Program-made: the position numbers and the translations under genes
The notes under the pieces: model-generated
Database searches by the model: none
What the model saw: the letters and a program-made list of their open reading frames with translations, nothing else
What the model was told of the DNA's origin: nothing
Assembly (NCBI GenBank): GCA_001548435.1
Contig: AP017308.1
Span: forward strand, 753,030-817,029
Source: Leptolyngbya sp. NIES-3755
GTDB lineage: Bacteria; Cyanobacteriota; Cyanobacteriia; Leptolyngbyales; Leptolyngbyaceae
Reading direction: 5' to 3'
DNA: 64,000 nucleotides
In this document: positions 29,822 through 37,607 of the stretch, one piece after another
Layout: the number at the start of each line of letters is the position of its first letter
How positions within the stretch are numbered: position 1 is the first letter of the stretch

Positions 29822-30601
29822 TTGTTTAGTCCTTGTTTTATTCTGGGTGCTCGTGTTCATGCTCTAACAATGAACGATCTGAATGATTTGATTGCTCAAT
29901 CGATCAAAGCTCGTCAGCGCTGGATTATTGCTCATCACAATTTGCATAGTCTTTATCTGATTCAGCGCGATCGCAAAATGAGACAGTTTTATCGATCAGC
30001 AACTTATACTCATATTGATGGAATGGCAGTTGTGCTGTTAGGACGACTGCTCAAATTTCCACTTCAGCGATCGCATCGAACGACTTATGCAGATTGGCTC
30101 CCTGTGTTGATGCAAAAGTGTATGCAGCATCAATGGAATGTGTTTTATTTAGGCTCTAAACCTGGGATCGCAGAACGAGGGTGTCAAGTGTTGCGACAGC
30201 AATTTCCGGGATTGCGAATTAGCGCGATCGATGGCTATTTTGATGCTCGATCGGATAGTTCAGATAATCGAGAAATCATTGCCAAAATCAATGCTCATCA
30301 GCCTGATATTCTCATGGTTGGAATGGGAATGCCGCGTCAAGAACATTGGATTATTGATAATGTAGAACAGCTAAATGTGCGGACGATTTTGCCTTGTGGG
30401 GCTGCGATCGACTACATTGCAGGCGCGATTCCTGTCCCTCCAAGATGGGCTGGACAATGCGGCTTAGAATGGCTATTTCGATTGATTGCTGAACCAAAAC
30501 GACTCTGGCGACGCTATTTAGTGGAACCCCTATTTCTCGGCAAATTGATCGTCGCACAGCAATTCAATCGGCAAATTTCTTACCAAGAAGATCTAGACTA
30601 G
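29822..30601 (+). CDS. WecB/TagA/CpsF family glycosyltransferase (GT26)
   Basis: This 259-residue enzyme carries the GT26 pattern: THIDGMAVVLLGRLL, FYLGSKPGIAERG, LMVGMGMPRQEHWI and GAAIDYIAGAIPVPPRW. Members add N-acetylmannosaminuronate-type or glucose residues to lipid-linked intermediates. The likely start is TTG 29822, with AGAGGA eight to thirteen bases upstream. It is the last transferase before the glycosidase gene. Confidence 0.92.
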   Translation: MFSPCFILGARVHALTMNDLNDLIAQSIKARQRWIIAHHNLHSLYLIQRDRKMRQFYRSATYTHIDGMAVVLLGRLLKFPLQRSHRTTYADWLPVLMQKCMQHQWNVFYLGSKPGIAERGCQVLRQQFPGLRISAIDGYFDARSDSSDNREIIAKINAHQPDILMVGMGMPRQEHWIIDNVEQLNVRTILPCGAAIDYIAGAIPVPPRWAGQCGLEWLFRLIAEPKRLWRRYLVEPLFLGKLIVAQQFNRQISYQEDLD

Positions 30602-30618
30602 GATTGTTCCTTACCCCC

Positions 30619-31848
30619 ATGAACCCAGACAAAACAGTGCAGCGTAAAAAGCACAAAAAGATTGTGTCTCGTCGCAGTCGCAAACCCGGAAAGCGTCTGA
30701 CAAGACGAAAATTTTTACTTCTTGGACTAGGCGCTTTAGTTGGGATTGGAGGCACTGCTTCGTTTGTTCGTGCAGATGAACTACTGTTCTATATTCGCTC
30801 TTTGGTTCGCCCACCGCGAGATTTCTCTGTGGTTGGAAAACAAAGCTTGAGAGAGCGAGCAACCGCGAAAGGATTAATCTATGGCTCCTCACTGCATCGT
30901 CGCGCTTTGGGGTCTGATCCAGAGTATGGAAAGCAAATTGCTCAAGAGTGTGGAATGTTAGTGCCAGAGTGGGAATTGAAATGGCGATCGCTGCGTCCGA
31001 GTCCCGATCGTTTTGATTTCTCAGGCGCAGATGCACTGCTCAATTTTGCTCAACAACATCAGATGCAGTTTCGAGGACATACTCTAGTTTGGCATCAAGC
31101 GAACCCAACTTGGTTAAGAGAAACCATCACTCGCCGTAATGCCGAAAAGCTTTTAGTTGATCATGTTCAAACTGTGGTGAAGCACTATGCAGGCAAGATT
31201 CACTCTTGGGATGTGGTGAATGAGGCGATTCGTCCTGGAGATGGTCAGCAGAATGGAATGCGTCAAACGCTTTGGCTTCAGAGCTTGGGAGAACAATACA
31301 TTGATATTGCGTTTAGAACAGCAGCAGCAGCAGATCCGAATGCGATGTTAGTGTACAACGATGTGAATTTAGAAGATGCTTCCAGAGAGCAAGAAACTCG
31401 AAGACAAGCAGTTTTAGGACTCTTAAGCCGAATGAAATCGCGGGGGACTCCAATTCATGCGTTGGGCATTCAGGGACATTGGGCAGCGTGGCAAGATCGC
31501 TTTGATCCGAATCGATATCGGGAGTTTCTGAGAGAGATTGCTAGCATGGGTCTCAAGATCATGATCACCGAGATGGATATTACCGATCGACGATTGCCCG
31601 GAGATATTCCAACCCGCGATCGCATTGTGGCGGGAATGTATGAGGACTATCTTTCTGTGGTGTTAGATGAACCTGCGGTGATTGGAGTGCTCACTTGGGG
31701 ATTGAGTGATAAGTATTCTTGGTTGTCTGACTATGCGCCTCGTCGCGATCGTAAACCTGTGCGTCCGTTGCCCTTAGATGATCGAATGCAGCGGAAGTTG
31801 GCTTGGAATGCGGTCGCTCGATCGTTCGATCGTACTTTTGCTCGATAA
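30619..31848 (+). CDS. GH10 family endo-beta-1,4-xylanase-like glycosidase, Tat-exported
   Basis: The catalytic domain is a GH10 barrel: FRGHTLVWHQANPTWL, then WDVVNEA with acid/base Glu202, then ITEMDIT with nucleophile Glu318, and LTWGLSDKYSWL. The N-terminus is a long basic leader with TRRKFLLLGLGALVG, a twin-arginine signal, so the folded enzyme should be exported. The frame also has a TTG at 30604; ATG 30619 is chosen. Placed at the end of an exopolysaccharide cluster, it more likely trims or releases the cell's own polymer than digests plant xylan. Confidence 0.92.
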   Translation: MNPDKTVQRKKHKKIVSRRSRKPGKRLTRRKFLLLGLGALVGIGGTASFVRADELLFYIRSLVRPPRDFSVVGKQSLRERATAKGLIYGSSLHRRALGSDPEYGKQIAQECGMLVPEWELKWRSLRPSPDRFDFSGADALLNFAQQHQMQFRGHTLVWHQANPTWLRETITRRNAEKLLVDHVQTVVKHYAGKIHSWDVVNEAIRPGDGQQNGMRQTLWLQSLGEQYIDIAFRTAAAADPNAMLVYNDVNLEDASREQETRRQAVLGLLSRMKSRGTPIHALGIQGHWAAWQDRFDPNRYREFLREIASMGLKIMITEMDITDRRLPGDIPTRDRIVAGMYEDYLSVVLDEPAVIGVLTWGLSDKYSWLSDYAPRRDRKPVRPLPLDDRMQRKLAWNAVARSFDRTFAR

Positions 31849-31875
31849 CAATCGGATTGTTCCAATTTGCTCCGT

Positions 31876-32421
31876 CTAAACTTCGGAAGGTTGTGGCACG
31901 GTTGCATTGCTCGGACTGAGCCAGATCAGACGATCGATCGCACACAGCATTCTTTCATCGCCAGGCACTTGAATGAAGAAGTTACTGTCTTGTCCGAATT
32001 CAATCTTTTGGACAGGAAGCCAAGATGAACCGGAACGAATTAACAACGTCGCATTCGAGTGTCGGCTGTAGTGACTGCGCCATGCTTTCCAGAGTTGGCG
32101 AACTTCGGTGTAGTTCGCTTCGTAGCCTGAAGGGATGGGACAGTGTTCGTATTGAACTAAACCTCGATCGCTGATGCCGATCGGAATATATTGACGCGAG
32201 ACCAAAACCCGATTGACAAGCTCTTGATAGGTCGAAGATTGCCGGACTAAAACGGCTCGAATTTGTCCGACTAATTTCGCAGTTGCAATCAGTTCACCTT
32301 TTTTGGCTAACAATTGCGCGGTGTTGAATGCGGGTTCAATTCGGAGGTTTTGATTTGCCAAAAATGAAAGTTCACCTTCAACAAATTTTTGAATCAACGC
32401 CAAATCATCGAGCTTGTTCAT
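31876..32421 (-). CDS. conserved hypothetical protein
   Basis: The 181-residue product is soluble, without signal peptide or membrane helix. It begins with a helix (DLALIQKFVEGELSFLANQNLRIE). A centre with alternating hydrophobics (LVQYEHCPIPSGYEANYTEVRQLW) follows, then a strand-rich C-terminus (TLLIRSGSSWLPVQKIEFGQDSNFFIQ). I do not recognise the family. It converges on the GH10 gene and is transcribed separately from bioA. Confidence 0.7.
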   Translation of the reverse strand: MNKLDDLALIQKFVEGELSFLANQNLRIEPAFNTAQLLAKKGELIATAKLVGQIRAVLVRQSSTYQELVNRVLVSRQYIPIGISDRGLVQYEHCPIPSGYEANYTEVRQLWKAWRSHYSRHSNATLLIRSGSSWLPVQKIEFGQDSNFFIQVPGDERMLCAIDRLIWLSPSNATVPQPSEV

Positions 32422-32544
32422 CGGAGGTTCGGAGGAGTAGACTGCTTAGTAGTTTGTGGTGACTACTTTGTTGTATTTATTACAAATAATATTCAGTGGT
32501 TAATTTTCTTCCTCCGGAGGAGTTTGATAAAGGAACGATGAATT

Positions 32545-33819
32545 TCAGAGCGATTTGAGAACGCGATCGATGACTCGATAAATTGATGCCAATTCATCCT
32601 CAGTAATACAATAAGGCGGCATAATATAGAGCGTGTCGCCCAAAGGACGTAAGAGAAATCCAGCCTCAAGAAACTTCGATTTGAGCAGGGGAGAAATCGC
32701 ATTAAAGTAACCCGATTCTTCCTCAGTTTTCACTTCCATTGCCGCGATCGTGCCGCAAACTCGGAATTGCTTCAGTCGAGAATGATCGAGAAGATAGCGA
32801 TCGAGAAATTTCCAATGCAAGGCTTCTAATCGTTGATAAGCTTCAGGATTTTCTGTCAGTAATCCAAGCGAAACGACCCCGGTTGCACAAGCTAATGGAT
32901 TCCCCGTATAAGAATGTCCATGATAAAACGCTTGAGTGGGATCATCGTGATAAAAAGCTTGATAAATGGCTTCAGTTGCGATCGTCACCGAGAGCGGTAA
33001 GCATCCACCAGATAGCCCTTTGGATAAGCAAATAATGTCTGGAGTTGCAGCAGATTTCAGACAGGCAAATAGTTCTCCAGTCCGTCCAAATCCGGTCATC
33101 ACTTCATCGTAAATCAGCAAAACATTGAATTGATTCGCTAATGTTCTCAGTGCTTGCAAAAATTGAGGACGGCACATTCTCATTCCGCCTGCCCCTTGAA
33201 TCAATGGCTCAATGAAAATTCCAATGATGTTTTGCTGTTTGAGCAATTGTTCGATCGATGCTAATACTTCAGTTTCTTTGCGATCAATATCCCGATCTCC
33301 CTGATAAGTTTCAGGAAAGGGAACTAATACCGTTTCAAACATTAAATCGCGGAATTTTTGCCACCAAGTTGAACCCGCTCCGATCGACATTGCTCCAATC
33401 GTATCGCCATGATATCCGCCTTCAAAAGTAATAAATTTAGTGCGATGTTCTCCCAGATTACGCCAGTACTGATACGCCATTTTGAGTGCAACCTCGATCG
33501 CAGTTGAACCATTATCAGAAAAGAATACTCTCGTCAGTTCTGATGGCAATTGAGCGAGCAATTTTTCTGCTAATTGTTCTGCCGGATCATGCGTAAATCC
33601 AGCAAAAATTACATGCTCTAACTGTTGTGCTTGTTGATACAGTGCTTCTGCAAGTGCGGGATGACTATGACCATGAATCGTGACCCACCAGCTTGAGATG
33701 CAATCGAGAATTCGTCGATCGTCTTCGAGTTCTAACCAAACTCCCTTACCGCGCTTCACTTTCAGCGGTTCAGGTGTGGTTTTCATCTGCGTAAAAGGTC
33801 GCCAAATCGGAGAGTTCAT
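32545..33819 (-). CDS. bioA: adenosylmethionine-8-amino-7-oxononanoate aminotransferase
   Basis: BioA makes 7,8-diaminononanoate for biotin synthesis, using SAM as amino donor and PLP as cofactor. The 424-residue chain shows WRPFTQM at the start, SSWWVTIHGHSHP, FSDNGSTAIEVALKM, LLIYDEVMTGFGRTG (PLP-binding Asp) and LSKGLSGGCLPL with Schiff-base Lys267. Length and motifs match the family. No bioD or bioF is next to it. Confidence 0.95.
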   Translation of the reverse strand: MNSPIWRPFTQMKTTPEPLKVKRGKGVWLELEDDRRILDCISSWWVTIHGHSHPALAEALYQQAQQLEHVIFAGFTHDPAEQLAEKLLAQLPSELTRVFFSDNGSTAIEVALKMAYQYWRNLGEHRTKFITFEGGYHGDTIGAMSIGAGSTWWQKFRDLMFETVLVPFPETYQGDRDIDRKETEVLASIEQLLKQQNIIGIFIEPLIQGAGGMRMCRPQFLQALRTLANQFNVLLIYDEVMTGFGRTGELFACLKSAATPDIICLSKGLSGGCLPLSVTIATEAIYQAFYHDDPTQAFYHGHSYTGNPLACATGVVSLGLLTENPEAYQRLEALHWKFLDRYLLDHSRLKQFRVCGTIAAMEVKTEEESGYFNAISPLLKSKFLEAGFLLRPLGDTLYIMPPYCITEDELASIYRVIDRVLKSL

Positions 33820-33879
33820 AGTTCGCGATGTGAGTTGCAGCGTTGACTATAATATCGCTAATGGTTTGAATTATCGATC

Positions 33880-34617
33880 GTGAAAAAACGCCTGCTCATT
33901 CTTGGGGGTACAACCGAAGCCACTCAGTTAGCAACACAAGCTAGAGAAATTCCAAATTTAGAAATAATCTCTTCGTTAGCGGGACGCACTCAACAACCCA
34001 TCAATCCAGTCGGAACGGTTCGGAGCGGCGGATTTGGTGGCGTAGAAGGATTAGTTCACTATCTTCAAGAGCAGCACATTGATTTAGTCATTGATGCGAC
34101 TCATCCGTTTGCGGCTCAGATTTCTTGGAATGCGGCAACTGCGGTCGATCGCGTTTCGATTCCAAAATTGTCGATCGTGCGTCCTGCTTGGAACTCTGAA
34201 CCCCACTGGATCGAGGTGGACAGTAATGAAGCAGCGGCAGCAATTTTGCCAGATCTAGCACAGCGGATCTTTTTAACGATCGGACGACAAGAGCTTGCGA
34301 CCTTTGCTCATCTGATCGATCTCTGGTTTCTGATGCGAATGATCGATCGACCCACTGTAGGAACATCGATTCCACCTGGGGTTGTGTTGTTAGCGCGTCC
34401 CCCATTTTCGGTTAAACAAGAGCGATCGTGGATGCAAGAGTATGCCATTCAAGCAATTGTTAGTAAAAACAGTGGTGGAGATGCAACCGTTTCTAAACTG
34501 ATCGCTGCACGAGAATTGAATCTTCCTGTCGTCATGGTGCAACGTCCAATCATGCCAGATGGAGCAACGGTCTCTGATGTTCAATCCGCATTAGATTGGA
34601 TTACTCAACAGCTTTGA
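33880..34617 (+). CDS. cobK: precorrin-6A reductase
   Basis: CobK reduces precorrin-6A (or cobalt-precorrin-6A) in corrin synthesis with NAD(P)H. The 245 residues include the opening RLLILGGTTEATQLA, VIDATHPFAAQIS and a C-terminal SKNSGGDATVSKLIAARELNLPVVMVQRP, all typical. Start is GTG 33880. It converges on cobL with 17 bases of 3' overlap. No cobalamin riboswitch was recognised in the short upstream region. Confidence 0.93.
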   Translation: MKKRLLILGGTTEATQLATQAREIPNLEIISSLAGRTQQPINPVGTVRSGGFGGVEGLVHYLQEQHIDLVIDATHPFAAQISWNAATAVDRVSIPKLSIVRPAWNSEPHWIEVDSNEAAAAILPDLAQRIFLTIGRQELATFAHLIDLWFLMRMIDRPTVGTSIPPGVVLLARPPFSVKQERSWMQEYAIQAIVSKNSGGDATVSKLIAARELNLPVVMVQRPIMPDGATVSDVQSALDWITQQL

Positions 34618-35803
34618 TCACGCACCATTGTGTAATAGGAGCCATTGCTTTCCAACTCAAAAACTTTCCTAAAGGTTCTGCTCGTTGAACTGCAACTCTA
34701 GTCAGTTCTCCTCCAAGCTTGTTCTGCCAGTGAAAGAGTTGTGCTTCAGTTTCAACCGTGACCGCATTGGCAACCAATCGCCCCCCCGGACGCAGCGATC
34801 GCCAACAGGTTTCAATCACATCCGGTACAGTCAAACCTCCACCAATGAAAATCGTATCGGGTTGCGGTAAATCTTGCAGTGCGATCGGGGCTTTTCCAGC
34901 CGCAATTCTGAGATTTGGAACTCCTAATGTGTTGGCATTGTGAGCAATTAACTTCAAGCGATCGACATTCGATTCAATCGCGATCGCTCGACATCTGCGA
35001 TCCGACCGCATCCATTCGATCGCAATCGATCCACATCCCGCCCCCACATCCCAAAGTAATTGTCCAGGCTGTGGAGCAAGTGTTGAAAGCGTCACGGCTC
35101 GAACTTCTCGCTTGGTCAACTGTCCGTCATGGGCATAGATCGAGTCGGGAATTCCTGGAATGCGAGATGGCAGAGAAGTAGAAGAACAAGTAATCGCGAT
35201 CGTATTCAAATCAGCAATCTCTGTGTTGTTCCAATGGCTTGCTGTTCCCGAAATGATTCGCTCTTTTGTTCCGCCTAAATGTTCTAGAACAATCATCGAA
35301 CTCTCTGCTAAACCGCGATCGCATAACATTCGAGCAACAATGGCAGGCGTTTGTCGATCGGCACTTAACACTAAAATTTTTGCATTCGGATAAAGCACTA
35401 AATGAAGCGATGCTGGATCACGTCCACATAAGCTTATTGTTTCAACCTCAGAGAGCGACCAACCCAACCGAGAACAAGCCAGACTAAACGCGGAAGGAGC
35501 GGGAACGATCGTCATTTCATCGATCGCAATCCGACGAGTGCAGGTCACGCCAATTCCATAACACATCGGATCACCACTGGCTAATACGCAAACCGATTGT
35601 CCTCGATAGCTCAGCAATTTCTGAATCGAATCTTCGATCGGGGAACTCCAATGAATTCTCAACCGCGAATCGTCAGGCAACATAGCAAGATGTCGATCGC
35701 CCCCAACGAGAATTTTGGCTTGATCAATCAGCGATCGACCAATTGGAGCGACCCCTTCAAGCCCATCCTCGCCAATTCCTACGATCGATAACCACTTGTC
35801 CAT
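34601..35803 (-). CDS. cobL: precorrin-6Y C5,15-methyltransferase (decarboxylating)
   Basis: CobL methylates C5 and C15 and decarboxylates the C12 acetate of precorrin-6Y. It is a fusion. The N-terminal CbiE-type tetrapyrrole methylase runs to about 200, with VGIGEDGLEG, LASGDPMCYGIG and CGRDPASLHL. The C-terminal CbiT-type methylase has LLWDVGAGCGSIAIEWMRS and IFIGGGLTVPDV. The frame opens at 35833, but the ATG at 35803 begins the MDKWLSIVGIG strand directly. The gene starts 32 bases from tRNA-Lys, which runs the other way. Confidence 0.93.
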   Translation of the reverse strand: MDKWLSIVGIGEDGLEGVAPIGRSLIDQAKILVGGDRHLAMLPDDSRLRIHWSSPIEDSIQKLLSYRGQSVCVLASGDPMCYGIGVTCTRRIAIDEMTIVPAPSAFSLACSRLGWSLSEVETISLCGRDPASLHLVLYPNAKILVLSADRQTPAIVARMLCDRGLAESSMIVLEHLGGTKERIISGTASHWNNTEIADLNTIAITCSSTSLPSRIPGIPDSIYAHDGQLTKREVRAVTLSTLAPQPGQLLWDVGAGCGSIAIEWMRSDRRCRAIAIESNVDRLKLIAHNANTLGVPNLRIAAGKAPIALQDLPQPDTIFIGGGLTVPDVIETCWRSLRPGGRLVANAVTVETEAQLFHWQNKLGGELTRVAVQRAEPLGKFLSWKAMAPITQWCVIKAVE

Positions 35804-35834
35804 ACAATCTTTGATATGATGTGAAAAGAACATC

Positions 35835-35906
35835 GGATGACTAGCTCAACGGTAGAGCATCGGACTCTTAATCCGCTGGTTCTGGGTTCGAGTCCCAGGT
35901 CATCCA
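35835..35906 (+). tRNA. tRNA-Lys(CTT)
   Basis: The 72-nt cloverleaf has acceptor GGATGAC/GTCATCC, D-arm GCTC...GAGC, anticodon loop CTCTTAA (anticodon CTT), a five-pair T-arm CTGGG/CCCAG around TTCGAGT, and discriminator A. CCA is not encoded. The anticodon stem has one terminal T-C mismatch. The 3' half, from the anticodon stem onward, is duplicated 1.65 kb downstream, marking it as an integration target. Confidence 0.94.
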
Positions 35907-35908
35907 TC
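35871..35908 (+). repeat. left core direct repeat (3' half of tRNA-Lys)
   Basis: Thirty-eight bases, from the 3' side of the anticodon stem through the T-arm and acceptor plus two bases, recur exactly at 37523-37560. tRNA 3' halves are classical attachment sites for tyrosine integrases. Confidence 0.8.
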
Positions 35909-36042
35909 AAACCAAAAATAACACAGAATCTCTGAGAGTCAACCCTAGTAAGGCTTTCAGGGATTTTTTATTGTGCCTTGAGGGATTCAGAATCTAAGAA
36001 ACTCTTATCGAAAATAGTTCAACTTTTTTAGAGACAAGGTTT

Positions 36043-36062
36043 TGAACCCATTCTGAACCCAT
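36043..36062 (+). repeat. left tandem 9-mers, candidate arm-type sites
   Basis: TGAACCCAT occurs at 36043-36051 and 36054-36062, an 11-base period. One-base variants recur with the same period at the other end of the segment, which argues against chance. Confidence 0.55.
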
Positions 36063-36431
36063 GACCTCAAAACAGAGATATTTGATCGCTAAAACCAACA
36101 CATGAACACGCTCTGAGAGCCACTTAGATCCACGTTACTACAGTGTAGAAAGTAAGGGGTTCTACGTTCTCTGAGCATTGCTGCATACTCTCCACTCAAA
36201 ATAGAAAAGGTTCCGTTAAGAACATATTTGACATTCTGATGAGTTTTTGATAATGGTTTCAATTCAGAGACTTAGAGAGTAAACAGCTTATGACCGCATA
36301 TGCTGATAGCTTCTCTAATCAAGCGAGAATGACTTTTAAGCAGTTTTAGAAATACTGAGAGAAAATCGGTGTATCTGAAGGTGAGAAGCGGTTAGAAGGC
36401 AAATATGAGGGAGTGAGGAAAGACGATCGAC

Positions 36432-36462
36432 AAAAAAAGAAAGGCAGAGTATGACCTCTACC
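36432..36462 (-). terminator. terminator of the two-gene cargo operon
   Basis: Read on the minus strand, GGTAGAG and CTCTGCC form a seven-pair stem with one G-T pair over a six-base loop. TTTCTTTTTTT follows. It lies about 30 bases past the stop of the 108-residue ORF. Confidence 0.7.
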
Positions 36463-36491
36463 TTCCTTGGCTCTATGAAATGCGATCGCGC

Positions 36492-36818
36492 TTAACTAGC
36501 AATAGCGGTCTTTACTGGTACTCCATTAGTGAGATGAATTGCCATATCATCCCCTGGGAATGCCTCAAATAAAGCAAGCCTTTCATCGATCAGGTATTCG
36601 TCATCAATTACCTGATTTGGATCGCGTTGCTCATCTTTCAAGAGAGCAAACAGTTTCAAGCCGTTCTGAGTTTCGAGATACCGCAATTGTGGCTGATATC
36701 CCATTTGTTCCAGAAGTTCCAGAGCTTCACTCACAGAATGGCTACGAATCTCAGACAGATCAACGTACCAGAGAATTTGTCCTGCTTTTGGATGCAGTTG
36801 AATTTGATGCTTGTTCAA
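36492..36818 (-). CDS. hypothetical protein in the tRNA-Lys segment
   Basis: The 108-residue acidic protein has a helix-rich N-terminal half (SVSEALELLEQMGYQPQLRYLE) and an acidic centre (DDEYLIDERLALFEAFPGDD). There is no signal peptide or known motif. Its ATG overlaps the stop of the upstream gene by four bases and a terminator follows, so it is the second gene of a two-gene transcript. Function unknown. Confidence 0.6.
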   Translation of the reverse strand: MNKHQIQLHPKAGQILWYVDLSEIRSHSVSEALELLEQMGYQPQLRYLETQNGLKLFALLKDEQRDPNQVIDDEYLIDERLALFEAFPGDDMAIHLTNGVPVKTAIAS

Positions 36819-37219
36819 TTTTCTACCTCGCTTCTAAGTTGACATCTGTAGAGCTTCCCTTTGATGTGTTTCACTCCGAGATATTGAGTTACCCCTCCCC
36901 CATTGAGCGAGAGCCATTCAGCCCTCTTTCTGCATTTCTCTTGAGCATCTGCCAAGGAATTCGCAAAAATGTCTTCGTCTCGATCTTCAGTCTGAGCTTC
37001 TGGATCGTCAAGCATGGGATGACGATCAGGAACTAGAGGTTTACTGGTAGGTTGCGGTTTCATCGGTCTAGACGGTCTAGCAGGGGCACTGTAGCCGCCA
37101 CTACTGCCACTACCGTTAGGGAATGCGGGAACAGGACGGAACTCGCTAGGTTCACATCCCAGAGTGAGAAATGCGATCGACAAACTGAGAAGCCGATCGA
37201 TATTCGGAGATTGCTTCAT
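36815..37219 (-). CDS. hypothetical exported Pro/Ser-rich protein
   Basis: The 134 residues start with a hydrophobic segment ending in LTLGC, a weak lipobox-like or Sec signal. A low-complexity stretch rich in Pro, Ser and Gly (about 25-62) follows. The small C-terminal domain has two Cys (AQEKCRKRAEW, LYRCQLR) that could form a disulfide. It is the first gene of the cargo operon. The family is not recognised. Confidence 0.6.
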   Translation of the reverse strand: MKQSPNIDRLLSLSIAFLTLGCEPSEFRPVPAFPNGSGSSGGYSAPARPSRPMKPQPTSKPLVPDRHPMLDDPEAQTEDRDEDIFANSLADAQEKCRKRAEWLSLNGGGVTQYLGVKHIKGKLYRCQLRSEVEN

Positions 37220-37423
37220 AATGACTTAGCTCTGTAACTGTCTGGTAGTTAACAGGGTTAGGAGTGGGGAAGTACGGCTAATACCTCCTCACTCCGTTCT
37301 GTATTGACAGAATTTTAGCAGGGAAGGATCAGGCGTTCTAGAAGGCGAGAGGAAACTTTAGGATTCACAGGTTTAATATATTGATCGATACCGGGTAAAA
37401 AATGATATCAGTAGCCAAATCTC

Positions 37424-37467
37424 TGAACACATATTGAACACATTTCTAAAAACTCGGATGTGTTCAA
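37424..37467. repeat. right 9-mers and a perfect 10-bp inverted repeat, candidate arm-type sites
   Basis: TGAACACAT occurs at 37424-37432 and 37435-37443. TTGAACACAT (37434-37443) is then mirrored by ATGTGTTCAA at 37458-37467 across 14 bases. These three copies lie within 100 bases of the right core repeat. The same site type, as TGAACCCAT pairs, occurs at the left end. Confidence 0.6.
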
Positions 37468-37505
37468 TAGCTGAAACTGCTTGTATATATCGACTTCATG
37501 TTCAA

Positions 37506-37558
37506 GGATGACTAGACTTTTGATCCGCTGGTTCTGGGTTCGAGTCCCAGGTCATCCA
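37506..37558 (+). pseudogene. tRNA-Lys-like remnant lacking the D-arm
   Basis: The copy begins GGATGACTAG exactly like tRNA-Lys, skips 19 bases covering the D-arm and the start of the anticodon stem, and resumes as ACTTTTG. It then matches the tRNA exactly to its 3' end. Acceptor and T-stems can still form, but the 5' anticodon strand is gone. The loop would read TTT instead of CTT. It is unlikely to be a working tRNA. Confidence 0.7.
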
Positions 37559-37560
37559 TC
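37523..37560 (+). repeat. right core direct repeat
   Basis: Exact copy of 35871-35908. Sequence identity ends at 37560, two bases past the tRNA discriminator, as at the left copy. Confidence 0.8.
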
Positions 37561-37607
37561 TTTTCAATGTCATGATCAGCCCGAAGGTTGACTGATCATT
37601 AACACAC

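Larger units (their letters stand above)
35871..37560. mobile_element. candidate miniature integrative element at tRNA-Lys, no integrase
   Basis: The segment is bounded by identical 38-bp repeats: the 3' half of tRNA-Lys plus two bases (35871-35908) and a second copy at 37523-37560. Just inside each end lies a tandem pair of nearly identical 9-mers spaced 11 bases apart: TGAACCCAT on the left and TGAACACAT on the right. That is the expected layout of core and arm sites for a tyrosine recombinase. Cargo is two small minus-strand genes with a terminator. No recombinase lies inside, so it would need one in trans or is a deletion remnant. Confidence 0.6.

Noticed and set aside
31848-31862. Hairpin AACAAT-CGG-ATTGTT after the GH10 gene as terminator
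   Set aside because: It has only six weak pairs and no T-run on either strand.
33820-33879. Cobalamin riboswitch before cobK
   Set aside because: The spacer is only 60 bases, too short for this class, and shows no B12-box-like motif.
37506-37558. Second functional tRNA-Lys gene
   Set aside because: The D-arm and the 5' strand of the anticodon stem are missing.
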